Assembly: GCA_030696465.1 (NCBI GenBank)
Contig: JAUYSE010000059.1
Coordinates: 1-18,093, forward strand
DNA: 18,093 bases
Source of the DNA: Legionellaceae bacterium
GTDB lineage: Bacteria > Pseudomonadota > Gammaproteobacteria > Legionellales > Legionellaceae
Reading direction: 5' to 3'
The translations under genes were made by a program, and so were the position numbers. The notes under the pieces were generated by a model. It worked only from the letters and a program-made list of their open reading frames with translations, was not told the DNA's origin and ran no database searches. Each line of letters opens with the position of its first letter. Position 1 is the stretch's first letter. This document shows, in pieces, positions 1 to 6,313 of this stretch.

Positions 1-916
1 CGTTACCCGTTTGTGTTTCTGCGGGGATTTTAAGCGTTACACGCCCTTCTAAAGTGGGTACTTCAATGCTACCGCCCAAGGCTGCCGTCGTAAAATTAAT
101 CGGCACCTCGCAAGACAAATCATTACCATGACGTTCAAACAAAGCATGCTGCTTAATTTGTACTTGGATATACAAATCACCTGCAGGCCCGCCATACACA
201 CCACCTTCGCCCTCGCCAGAAAGACGTACTCGGTCTCCGGTATCTACACCTGCCGGAATTTTCACCGTCACTTGCTTACTTTCTTTGACACGTCCTTGCC
301 CACGACAGGAAGTACACGGGTCCGTTACGACCTTGCCTTCTCCATTACAATGTGGACAGGTTTGCTGTATAGAGAAAAATCCTTGTTGAATACGAACTTG
401 TCCCATGCCCGCGCAAGTTTCGCAATTCTTAGGAGATGAGCCTTTTTTCGCGCCAGAACCACCACAAGGTTGACACCCCACTAATTTAGGGATAGTCAGT
501 TCTACAGATTTTCCTTTCGCGGCTTCTTCTAGTGTTAAGGTAAGATTATATTGCAGATCAGAGCCCGCTTGTGCGCGGCTATTACGCCCACCACCACTAC
601 GACGTCCACCACCGCCTCCACCAAACATGGTTTCAAAAATGTCTTCAAATACATCTCCAAAGCCACCCTGTCCGCCGCCTCCATGCATATTCGGATCAAT
701 TCCAGCGTGACCAAATCGATCATACGCCGCACGTTTCGATTGATCTGACAGCACAGAGTATGCTTTTTGTACGCTCTTGAACGCCTCTTCTGCCGATTTG
801 TCACCAGGATTTCGATCCGGATGATGCTTCATCGCCAATTTACGATAGGCCTTCTTTATGTCAGCCTCACTGGCATCTCGATTAACGCCCAGTACCTGAT
901 AAAAATCCTGTTCCAT
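1..916 (-). CDS. dnaJ: Chaperone protein DnaJ (Hsp40), 5' part; 3' end beyond the window
   Basis: Co-chaperone that delivers unfolded clients to DnaK and stimulates its ATPase in the cytoplasm. About 305 codons are visible, out of roughly 375 for the family. Reading from the ATG at 916 there is an N-terminal J domain beginning MEQDFYQVLGV with the HPD motif in KHHPDRN, then a Gly/Phe-rich linker (roughly residues 75-110). The cysteine-rich zinc domain follows, with all four CxxCxGxG units (CQPCGGSG, CETCAGMG, CPHCNGEG, CTSCRGQG). The first part of the C-terminal client-binding domain is present up to EGRVTLKIPAETQTGN at the edge. The start is supported by homology; the preceding Shine-Dalgarno is weak (GTGGA). 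It lies 170 bases downstream of dnaK on the same strand and is probably transcribed with it. Nothing appears broken; it is simply cut by the window. Confidence 0.97.
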   Translation of the reverse strand, partial: MEQDFYQVLGVNRDASEADIKKAYRKLAMKHHPDRNPGDKSAEEAFKSVQKAYSVLSDQSKRAAYDRFGHAGIDPNMHGGGGQGGFGDVFEDIFETMFGGGGGGRRSGGGRNSRAQAGSDLQYNLTLTLEEAAKGKSVELTIPKLVGCQPCGGSGAKKGSSPKNCETCAGMGQVRIQQGFFSIQQTCPHCNGEGKVVTDPCTSCRGQGRVKESKQVTVKIPAGVDTGDRVRLSGEGEGGVYGGPAGDLYIQVQIKQHALFERHGNDLSCEVPINFTTAALGGSIEVPTLEGRVTLKIPAETQTGN

Positions 917-951
917 ACATTCCACGCTATAAAAAATATTTTCAAAACACA

Positions 952-1044
952 TAATGGTTGGGCCAAGGCCCAACCTACCACGTCAATGCGTCCCATGGTT
1001 GGAACATCCATCGCCGAGTAGGTTGAGCCTTGGCCCAACCATTA
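952..1044. repeat. REP-like double palindrome between dnaK and dnaJ
   Basis: Two 27-base arms, 952-978 and 1018-1044, are inverted copies of each other with a single mismatch, separated by 39 bases. Each arm is itself nearly palindromic: its core GGTTGGGCCAAGGCCCAACC (956-975) folds on itself. The arrangement, two outward-facing hairpins with a short spacer, is that of a BIME/REP pair or a small MITE. The GTAGGTTGGGC flavour is like the REP-type palindromes mobilised by RAYT (Y1) transposases; that parallel is from general knowledge and not from a search. No coding sequence is inside. Confidence 0.8.
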
Positions 1045-1060
1045 CCATTAATTAATAGAG

Positions 1061-1076
1061 TGGGCCTGAGAGCCCA
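1061..1076 (-). repeat. Short hairpin just downstream of dnaK
   Basis: TGGGC (1061-1065) pairs with GCCCA (1072-1076) over a six-base loop, eleven bases past the dnaK stop codon. It resembles the arms of the neighbouring REP-like element in base content (GGGCC/GGCCC). Reading from dnaK toward dnaJ no T-run follows, so it is not a classical intrinsic terminator. It could stabilise the dnaK 3' end or be a degenerate third repeat unit. Confidence 0.4.
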
Positions 1077-1086
1077 ATCGTTTCAG

Positions 1087-3033
1087 TTACTCTTTCTTGT
1101 CGTCCTTTACTTCTTCGAATTCTGCATCAACCACAGATTCTTTCCCACCGTCAGTTTCTGTCGCACCCGCAGCATCAGCAGTTCCTGCATCGCCGGCAGC
1201 CGTTTCTGCTGATTTTTTAGCATATACACGCTCTGCTAAACTTCCAGATGTTTCAGTCAATGCCGTAATATCTTTACGGATAGCTTCTGGATCATTGCCT
1301 TTCATGCTTTCTTTCAAGGCCTGAATTGCATTTTCTATCCCTGTTTTTTCTTCAGCAGTCATATCAGCACCTAAATCACGCATAGACTTTTCAGCACTGT
1401 GGATTAAACTATCGGCTTGGTTACGTAAATCTGCGGTTTCTTTGAATTTTTTATCTTCTTCAGAATGTGCTTCCGCATCTTTTACCATATTTTGAATCTC
1501 ATCTTCACTCAAACCACTAGAGGCTTTAATAACGATAGATTGTGCTTTATTAGTGGCTTTGTCTCTTGCAGAAACATGCAAAATACCATTCGCATCAATA
1601 TCAAAGGTCACTTCAATTTGAGGGGTTCCACGTGGCGCTAATGGAATTTCATTCAGATCAAAACGCCCCAATGATTTGTTGGCAGAAGCTTGCTCACGCT
1701 CTCCTTGCAATACATGCACGGTTACGGCTGTTTGATTATCATCCGCCGTTGAAAACACCTGGTTTGCTTTAGTCGGGATAGTGGTATTTTTTTCTATGAG
1801 TTTTGTCATGACGCCACCCATGGTTTCAATCCCTAATGATAAAGGTGTCACGTCTAATAATAAAATATCTTTCACTTCTCCAGATAAAACCGCACCCTGA
1901 ATAGCCGCTCCGATAGCTACTGCTTCATCAGGATTGACGTCTTTACGTGGGGCCTTATTAAAGAATTTTTCTACTACTTGCTGAACCATCGGCATACGTG
2001 TCTGCCCACCGACCAAGATAACTTCATCGATTTTATCAATCGTCAAGCCAGCATCTTTCAGTGCCATCTTACATGGTTCAATAGAGCGCTCTACCAAACT
2101 CTCAACCAACGACTCTAATTTAGTACGTGTTAAGGTAATGTTTAAATGCTTAGGTCCGCTTGCATCTGCAGTAATATAAGGGAGGTTAACCTCTGTTTGA
2201 TTTGCAGAAGAAAGTTCTATTTTAGCTTTTTCTGCTGCTTCTTTTAAACGCTGCAGCGCCAGTGGATCACTATGTAAATCAATGCCTGACTGCTTCTTAA
2301 ATTCTCCGGCAAGATACTCTATTAACGTCATATCAAAATCTTCTCCGCCAAGGAAGGTATCTCCATTGGTAGCTAACACTTCAAATTGATGTTCTCCATC
2401 TACTTCTGCAATTTCAATAATTGAGATATCAAACGTCCCGCCGCCAAGATCATACACTGCGATCACTGCATCGCCTCGTTTTTTGTCTAGTCCATAGGCT
2501 AAAGCAGCTGCAGTAGGTTCATTGATAATTCTCTTTACTTCTAGGCCCGCGATACGTCCAGCATCTTTAGTTGCTTGGCGTTGCGCATCATTAAAGTAGG
2601 CAGGAACCGTGATGACCGCTTCACTCACTGGGTGCCCTAAATAATCTTCTGCGGTTTTCTTCATTTTACGTAAAACTTCAGCCGACACTTGAGGTGGCGC
2701 TTTTTCTTCATTTTTAACAGATACCCACGCATCGCCATTGTCTGCTTTGACAATCTTGTAGGGAACCATTTTAATGTCTTTTTGGACAACCGCGTCATCA
2801 AAACGACGACCTATCAAACGCTTAATCGCGTAGAGCGTATTTGCAGGATTAGTTACCGCTTGTCGTTTAGCAGACTGTCCTACTAATACTTCCCCATCAT
2901 TCGAAAACGCAACAATAGAAGGGGTTGTACGAAAACCCTCACTGTTCTCAATCACTCGTGGCTTTCCACCTTCCATAACAGCGACGCATGAGTTGGTGGT
3001 TCCTAAGTCAATACCTATAATTGTTGATGCCAT
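1087..3033 (-). CDS. dnaK: Chaperone protein DnaK (Hsp70)
   Basis: ATP-driven cytoplasmic Hsp70 that binds exposed hydrophobic segments, working with DnaJ and the nucleotide exchange factor GrpE, both encoded alongside. The protein is 648 residues; E. coli DnaK is 638. The nucleotide-binding domain opens with IGIDLGTTNS (residues 6-15) and carries AYDLGGGTFD-type (VYDLGGGTFD here) and VGGQTRMPMVQ phosphate/adenosine motifs. The interdomain linker is the VKDILLLDVTPLSLG segment. The substrate-binding beta domain (NTTIPTKANQVF onward) and the alpha-helical lid follow. An Ala/Gly/Thr-rich flexible stretch leads to the conserved acidic C-terminal tail DAEFEEVKDDKKE. The start ATG at 3033 has GGAG nine bases upstream. 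It is part of grpE-dnaK-dnaJ, with a 91-base gap to grpE that holds a possible second promoter. Confidence 0.99.
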   Translation of the reverse strand: MASTIIGIDLGTTNSCVAVMEGGKPRVIENSEGFRTTPSIVAFSNDGEVLVGQSAKRQAVTNPANTLYAIKRLIGRRFDDAVVQKDIKMVPYKIVKADNGDAWVSVKNEEKAPPQVSAEVLRKMKKTAEDYLGHPVSEAVITVPAYFNDAQRQATKDAGRIAGLEVKRIINEPTAAALAYGLDKKRGDAVIAVYDLGGGTFDISIIEIAEVDGEHQFEVLATNGDTFLGGEDFDMTLIEYLAGEFKKQSGIDLHSDPLALQRLKEAAEKAKIELSSANQTEVNLPYITADASGPKHLNITLTRTKLESLVESLVERSIEPCKMALKDAGLTIDKIDEVILVGGQTRMPMVQQVVEKFFNKAPRKDVNPDEAVAIGAAIQGAVLSGEVKDILLLDVTPLSLGIETMGGVMTKLIEKNTTIPTKANQVFSTADDNQTAVTVHVLQGEREQASANKSLGRFDLNEIPLAPRGTPQIEVTFDIDANGILHVSARDKATNKAQSIVIKASSGLSEDEIQNMVKDAEAHSEEDKKFKETADLRNQADSLIHSAEKSMRDLGADMTAEEKTGIENAIQALKESMKGNDPEAIRKDITALTETSGSLAERVYAKKSAETAAGDAGTADAAGATETDGGKESVVDAEFEEVKDDKKE

Positions 3034-3066
3034 AATTCATTGCTCCAAATTTAATGTCTGTATTAC

Positions 3067-3097
3067 ATATAAGGGTGATTTACTAAAATTCAACCCC
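3067..3097 (-). promoter_or_regulatory. Possible internal promoter for dnaK (sigma-32-like)
   Basis: On the minus strand GTTGAA (3094-3089) is followed after 13 bases by CCCTTATAT (3075-3067). These resemble the sigma-32 elements CTTGAA and CCCCATnT. The same bases can also be read as a weak sigma-70 pair, TTGAAT with TATATG at 16 bases. It lies in the grpE-dnaK gap, 34 to 64 bases before the dnaK start. Only sequence resemblance supports it. Confidence 0.4.
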
Positions 3098-3124
3098 TCC
3101 TAAACTATACTCTTCGCACTTGCG

Positions 3125-3718
3125 TTACTTAGAAACAATTACACGTGCAGGACGAAGCACTCGACCATGCATTTTATAACCTTTCTGAAAAACAGTTATC
3201 ACTACATTGGGCGGAGTTCCAGGTTGCTCTTGCATAACCATGGCTTCATGTTCTTCAGGATTAAATGTTTGTCCTATAGGATCTAGAACGATGACATCCT
3301 GTTTTTGCAACACTTCCTGTAACAATTTTAAAGTTAAGGCTAAACCTTCTGACATTGCAGCAACCTCTGCACCTGCCGCCGCTTGTTGCGCTTGCTCTAA
3401 ACTATCTAGTACGGGTAATAATGCCTTTACGAGCGACTCCGCACCAAATAAACGTGCATTACTCACTTCTCGATCTGCTCGTCTGCGCACATTTTCTAAT
3501 TCTGCTGCCGCGCGTAATGCCTTTTCTAAATGTGCTTTTGCTTCTGTATCCAGCTGCTCTAGCTGCGTTTTTAGTGTAGCACATTCTGTGCAAATCTTAC
3601 CGGCTTCTGATGCTGCAGCGGCGGTTGTTTCTGCCTCTTGCTCCATCTCTTCGTCAAAGCTCGGGCTTAACTCTTCTCGCATTTTTTTCCAATGACTGTT
3701 CTTATCCTGTGGGTGCAT
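3125..3718 (-). CDS. grpE: Nucleotide exchange factor GrpE
   Basis: GrpE dimers release ADP from DnaK and act as a heat sensor of the chaperone cycle. The N-terminal half is acidic and helical (EEMEQEAETTAAAASE), followed by a long coiled coil around CATLKTQLEQLDTEAKAHLEKALRA given in parts, the family signature AAELENVRRRADRE, and the C-terminal beta domain ending QKGYKMHGRVLRPARVIVSK. Three in-frame ATGs compete: 3763, 3733 and 3718. The first overlaps the -10 of a sigma-32-like promoter, so it would lie at or ahead of the transcript start. 3733 has GGGGAG but 14 bases away. 3718 has GAGG at five bases and gives 197 residues, the length of E. coli GrpE. I chose 3718; 3733 is the alternative. 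The gene leads the operon into dnaK. Confidence 0.95.
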   Translation of the reverse strand: MHPQDKNSHWKKMREELSPSFDEEMEQEAETTAAAASEAGKICTECATLKTQLEQLDTEAKAHLEKALRAAAELENVRRRADREVSNARLFGAESLVKALLPVLDSLEQAQQAAAGAEVAAMSEGLALTLKLLQEVLQKQDVIVLDPIGQTFNPEEHEAMVMQEQPGTPPNVVITVFQKGYKMHGRVLRPARVIVSK

Positions 3719-3761
3719 ATTATCCTCGTTCATATTTACAACATTGACTCCCCTATTTTGC

Positions 3762-3791
3762 ATATGGAGATTATTATTAAAATTTCAAGGG
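3762..3791 (-). promoter_or_regulatory. Sigma-32-type heat-shock promoter of grpE-dnaK-dnaJ
   Basis: On the minus strand CCCTTGAA (3791-3784), a full match to the core of the sigma-32 -35 element, is followed after 14 bases by CTCCATAT (3769-3762), close to CCCCATnT. Transcription would begin near 3755-3757, leaving a leader of about 22 to 40 bases that carries GGGGAG (3753-3748) and GAGG before the 3718 start. The element is in the expected place for a heat-shock operon. Confidence 0.75.
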
Positions 3792-3833
3792 ATCTTTTCA
3801 CAATCAATTGTGGTCTCCCGACTCGAGGACTGT

Positions 3834-3839
3834 CATAAT
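3834..3839 (+). promoter_or_regulatory. Possible -10 element for the DAHP synthase gene
   Basis: CATAAT at 3834-3839 is preceded by TGT, giving an extended -10 form (TGn-CATAAT). No good -35 was found at 16-18 bases. The predicted transcript start near 3846 would leave a leader of about 20 bases without a Shine-Dalgarno sequence. It shares the 100-base divergent region with the grpE promoter. Confidence 0.35.
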
Positions 3840-3865
3840 ACGTCTTTTATTCTGACGTTTTGTTC

Positions 3866-4984
3866 ATGCAATACCTATCTCAATCTATTATTTATCCCGA
3901 TCCTTGCCGTGCTACTCGCGTTCTACGTCGACTCCAACAGTGTCGCCCCCTCATTCCCTATGCTGAAGTACAATTGCTTCGACAGACACTCACTATGGTT
4001 GCTCAAAAAAAGGGATTTTTACTGCACGCCGGTGACTGCTCAGAACCTTTCACTGATAGTACGCCCAAACACCTTTATCCTAAACTACAATTACTTGAAG
4101 ATCTCAGCCAATATCTAGAAAATCATCGTAAACAACCGATTCTTCGCATAGGTCGTTTTGCTGGCCAATATGCCAAGCCTCGCTCACAACTAAAAGAAAC
4201 ACAGCACGGAAAAACGTTACCCAATTATCGAGGAGATTTAATTAATGATTCTCTTTTTACACTTAAAGCCAGAACACCGGATCCTTTAAGGTTATTACAA
4301 GGGTATCGATGCATGCGTGCCTCTGTATCTCACCTCTCTAAATACCCCTCCAAACAACCTTTTTTTACTTCCCACGAAGCACTGCATTTAGCGTATGAAA
4401 AAGCTTTATCACGACAAAATTCTCAAAAAAAATGGTATAATAGCGGCACTCATTTTCCTTGGCTGGGGGTACGCACACAACAGGATCCCTCCTATTTACA
4501 ATATTTACAAACTATTGCAAATCCAATCGGTCTCAAAATCGGCCCTCATACCTCGCCGCAAACCCTACTTTCTTTATTACGCGCCCTTAATCCACAACAG
4601 GCGCTAGGAAAAATAGTCTGTATTACGCGCTTGGGGCATATCAACGTGAGCCACCTTTTACCTCCGCTTATTCAAGCGGTACAAGACGCAGGGCTTCCCG
4701 TACTATGGATCTGTGATCCCATGCATGGCAATACCAGTCAACAAGCATGGCAAAAAGTACGATATTTTAATGATATCCGTAGTGAGTTAGAGCAAAGTAT
4801 ACAGATACATCGACAACTTGAAAGTTATTTGGGCGGTATACATTTAGAGATTACGCCTTTAGCGGTTGTAGAATGCTTAGGGGGGATGCCAGAAACACCT
4901 TCACCCTCGATATCTTCCCCTTGCCTGGTAGACCCACAACTGAATCGTCAGCAAGCAGAAACTTTGTTACAAAGTTGCATCTAA
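3866..4984 (+). CDS. Class II 3-deoxy-7-phosphoheptulonate (DAHP) synthase, short PhzC-like form
   Basis: Condenses phosphoenolpyruvate and erythrose 4-phosphate, the first step of the shikimate pathway, in the cytoplasm. The protein is 372 residues from the ATG at 3866, shorter than the usual 440-470 of class II enzymes; a TTG at 3860 would add two codons. Recognised features: GDC with the metal-site Cys58, GRFAGQYAKPRS with Arg97, LPNYRGDLIN, the TSHE motif (168-171), Lys224, Arg255, DPMHGNT with His287, HLEIT with Glu328 and DPQLN with Asp356. These match the metal and PEP ligands of the M. tuberculosis enzyme by order and spacing. The usual GERTRQ loop reads GVRTQQ (201-206). The shortened N-terminus and THFPWLG segment recall PhzC of phenazine clusters, judged from memory. 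No Shine-Dalgarno is evident. It is divergent from grpE and appears monocistronic. Confidence 0.9.
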   Translation: MQYLSQSIIYPDPCRATRVLRRLQQCRPLIPYAEVQLLRQTLTMVAQKKGFLLHAGDCSEPFTDSTPKHLYPKLQLLEDLSQYLENHRKQPILRIGRFAGQYAKPRSQLKETQHGKTLPNYRGDLINDSLFTLKARTPDPLRLLQGYRCMRASVSHLSKYPSKQPFFTSHEALHLAYEKALSRQNSQKKWYNSGTHFPWLGVRTQQDPSYLQYLQTIANPIGLKIGPHTSPQTLLSLLRALNPQQALGKIVCITRLGHINVSHLLPPLIQAVQDAGLPVLWICDPMHGNTSQQAWQKVRYFNDIRSELEQSIQIHRQLESYLGGIHLEITPLAVVECLGGMPETPSPSISSPCLVDPQLNRQQAETLLQSCI

Positions 4985-5077
4985 TTTTGCATAAAAATAT
5001 TGATGTTATTCCAGCTATTCCTGCCCAACCCAAAAACTTTGCAAACAAGCCCTTTCTTCGATAAGCCTTGGTACCAC

Positions 5078-5122
5078 TAACATAATCAGGCGGGAATTCC
5101 TTATGTTATTCAAAAAGTCCCG
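5078..5122. other. Overlapping inverted repeats between the DAHP synthase and beta-barrel genes
   Basis: This convergent gap (4985-5125) holds two mutually exclusive stems. TAACATAA (5078-5085) pairs with TTATGTTA (5101-5108) over 15 bases, and CGGGA (5091-5095) pairs with TCCCG (5118-5122). Neither is GC-rich with a clean T-run on the correct side, so I do not call a factor-independent terminator. Their position between two convergent gene ends makes a transcription-end role plausible but weak. Confidence 0.3.
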
Positions 5123-5125
5123 ACA

Positions 5126-5785
5126 TCAACCAAAGCAATACGCGATTCGTAAAGACACCGAATATAAAAAAGGAAAATAAGAGTCCGTTGGATTTAACTG
5201 CGCTTCACCGAAACCCGCCGTATAATTTCCGGCAAGTTCACCCATTAAATAATCCGTAAAATGATAGTTTAAACCAACTCCAAAGGTCGGGCTTAAACGC
5301 CATTGTTTGATAAGGAAATCATTACGATGAACCTCTGCTACTCCTGCACTAGAATAGGCCCTTATCTCGGTATTAGGGATAAACATCATGATTTTACCCA
5401 TGAGATTTATTGTCTCTGTTCGCGTGAGTAATTCTGTCTTATCACCCTGATTAAAACTAAACAAACTCATAGGATCAAAAAAAACGGTTGCATCTGGATA
5501 ATGCACATAATTTGCTTCTAGCGCAAAATAGGGATTCAATTCATATCCTGCTAAAAATCCCCAAACGCCTCCCCCCTCCCTCACATCAATAGGGGTAGAC
5601 ATACTCATAGCCAAGTTTAAATTTTCATCACTGGGAACCAATCCCTCCCAGGTGGTGGATCCATACCCCCCTAATGCTCCGGCATAGAATGGGTGTTTAA
5701 ATTTATTAATTACCTCTACCTTTGTCGAGTAACCCGCTGAAGAAACGAATAACGAGCATAATAATATTAATTTTTTATTCGTCAC
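5126..5785 (-). CDS. Exported outer-membrane beta-barrel protein (OmpA/OmpW-like small porin fold)
   Basis: 219 residues. The N-terminus MTNKKLILLCSLFVSSAGYS is a typical Sec signal peptide, cut probably near residues 19-21. The mature part alternates polar and aromatic residues as in outer-membrane strands: FYAGALGGYGSTTW, GVWGFLAGYELNPYFALEA, FGVGLNYHFTDYLMGELAG. It ends with the barrel-type strand FLYSVSLRIAYCFG, close to the C-terminal aromatic signature read by the BAM machinery (the last residue is Gly after Phe). The length fits an eight-stranded barrel. No specific family or substrate can be named. The start codon is GTG at 5785 with AAGGT about ten bases upstream. It follows the cysteine-rich exported protein gene and has its own promoter-like region, very similar to that gene's. 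Function (adhesion, structural, small solute) is unknown. Confidence 0.85.
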   Translation of the reverse strand: MTNKKLILLCSLFVSSAGYSTKVEVINKFKHPFYAGALGGYGSTTWEGLVPSDENLNLAMSMSTPIDVREGGGVWGFLAGYELNPYFALEANYVHYPDATVFFDPMSLFSFNQGDKTELLTRTETINLMGKIMMFIPNTEIRAYSSAGVAEVHRNDFLIKQWRLSPTFGVGLNYHFTDYLMGELAGNYTAGFGEAQLNPTDSYFPFLYSVSLRIAYCFG

Positions 5786-5819
5786 AATAAAGGGTACCTT
5801 AATATTTTAATGTTTTAAC

Positions 5820-5868
5820 ATTTTGAGAATTTATATGCTGTGTTGCAGCAGTATGACACTCTCAAAAT
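5820..5868. repeat. Large imperfect hairpin upstream of the beta-barrel gene
   Basis: ATTTTGAGA (5820-5828) is the inverse of TCTCAAAAT (5860-5868). Inside, TGCTG (5836-5840) pairs with CAGCA (5846-5850), extended by ATA (5833-5835) and TAT (5852-5854) across a one-base bulge. It begins 21 bases after the stop of the upstream gene and contains the presumed promoter of the barrel gene, so it may be a terminator, an operator, or both. No convincing T-run follows it in the direction of transcription. Confidence 0.6.
5830..5858 (-). promoter_or_regulatory. Predicted promoter of the beta-barrel gene, with shared GCTGCAA box
   Basis: On the minus strand the -10 is TATAAA (5835-5830). At 17 bases upstream the -35 is a poor TGTCAT (5858-5853). 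The spacer carries GCTGCAACACA; its GCTGCAA (5849-5843) ends seven bases before the -10. The same box at the same distance lies before the gene at 5890-6228, which is the main reason to believe it is regulatory. Confidence 0.5.
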
Positions 5869-5889
5869 ACACTTCTTTATATTTTTTAA

Positions 5890-6228
5890 CTACTGACATG
5901 CCAGCTGGGTCGTGCTGCATGCATGGCCTTGTGAGTCAAACCCACCGCGCCGATAACAATTCCAATTGTCGATACAATCTTGTGCACTGGTATATTTCTG
6001 ATATTCACATGCTTTCTCAAGCGACTTAAATATAATTATCATTCGCTGATAGAGAATGCCCATGTCTTGGCATAAGCTTAGAGGTAAGCCTGATGCCGTA
6101 CAATGGCAAGTAGCGACACTTTTAAAGGAGGCACAAAAATTAACATCCTCGGTAGGTAATGCTTTGGGACATGCAACCACCATCACACTCCAAAAACAGA
6201 GGCCGATCATTAATAATATTTTTTTCAT
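5890..6228 (-). CDS. Small exported cysteine-rich protein of unknown family
   Basis: 112 residues. MKKILLMIGLCFWSVMVVA is a clear signal peptide. Cleavage would be before Cys20. The VVAC stretch also satisfies a loose lipobox, so it could be a lipoprotein instead of a freely secreted protein. After the signal there are ten cysteines (20, 32, 41, 43, 53, 74, 85, 91, 104, 111), an unusual density that suggests up to five disulfides (four plus a lipidated Cys20). There are no further membrane segments. Segments such as FCASFKSVATCHC look like a compact conserved core, but I do not recognise the family. The start ATG at 6228 has a strong doubled Shine-Dalgarno (AAGGATAAGGA). The gene lies between a membrane aminopropyltransferase-like protein and a barrel protein, all on the minus strand. 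Cell-envelope or extracellular location is inferred from the signal only. Confidence 0.8.
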   Translation of the reverse strand: MKKILLMIGLCFWSVMVVACPKALPTEDVNFCASFKSVATCHCTASGLPLSLCQDMGILYQRMIIIFKSLEKACEYQKYTSAQDCIDNWNCYRRGGFDSQGHACSTTQLACQ

Positions 6229-6257
6229 GGGGTCCTTATCCTTATTAAAATAAACAA

Positions 6258-6286
6258 ACTATACATTGTATTGCAGCAGAGTATAA
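6258..6286 (-). promoter_or_regulatory. Predicted promoter of the cysteine-rich protein gene, with shared GCTGCAA box
   Basis: On the minus strand TTATAC (6286-6281) and TATAGT (6263-6258) are separated by 17 bases. The spacer contains GCTGCAATACA, whose GCTGCAA (6277-6271) ends seven bases before the -10, the same distance as in the promoter of the beta-barrel gene. Transcription would start around 6251, giving a leader of roughly 22 bases with the Shine-Dalgarno. Confidence 0.55.
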
Positions 6287-6309
6287 ATAAATTCACTTAA
6301 AAATACTCT
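6277..6309. repeat. Inverted repeat overlapping the cysteine-rich gene promoter
   Basis: CAGAGTAT (6277-6284) and ATACTCTG (6302-6309) form a perfect eight-base dyad with 17 bases between. It starts five bases beyond the stop codon of the upstream gene (6314) and overlaps the -35 region of the next gene. It may be a weak terminator or an operator. Confidence 0.5.
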
Positions 6310-6313
6310 GTCA

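Noticed and set aside
856..1038. 60-codon minus-strand frame starting in the REP-like repeat and reading toward dnaJ
   Set aside because: It is made of the inverted repeat and an out-of-frame part of dnaJ; no ribosome binding site and no protein-like pattern.
3207..3695. 162-codon plus-strand frame opposite grpE
   Set aside because: Antisense shadow of the GrpE coding sequence; Ser/Cys-rich composition results from the codon pattern of the real gene.
4851..5064. Short frames on both strands at the end of the DAHP synthase gene (4851-5048 minus, 4873-5064 plus)
   Set aside because: Mostly overlap the synthase coding sequence in other frames; no start signals and no recognisable protein.
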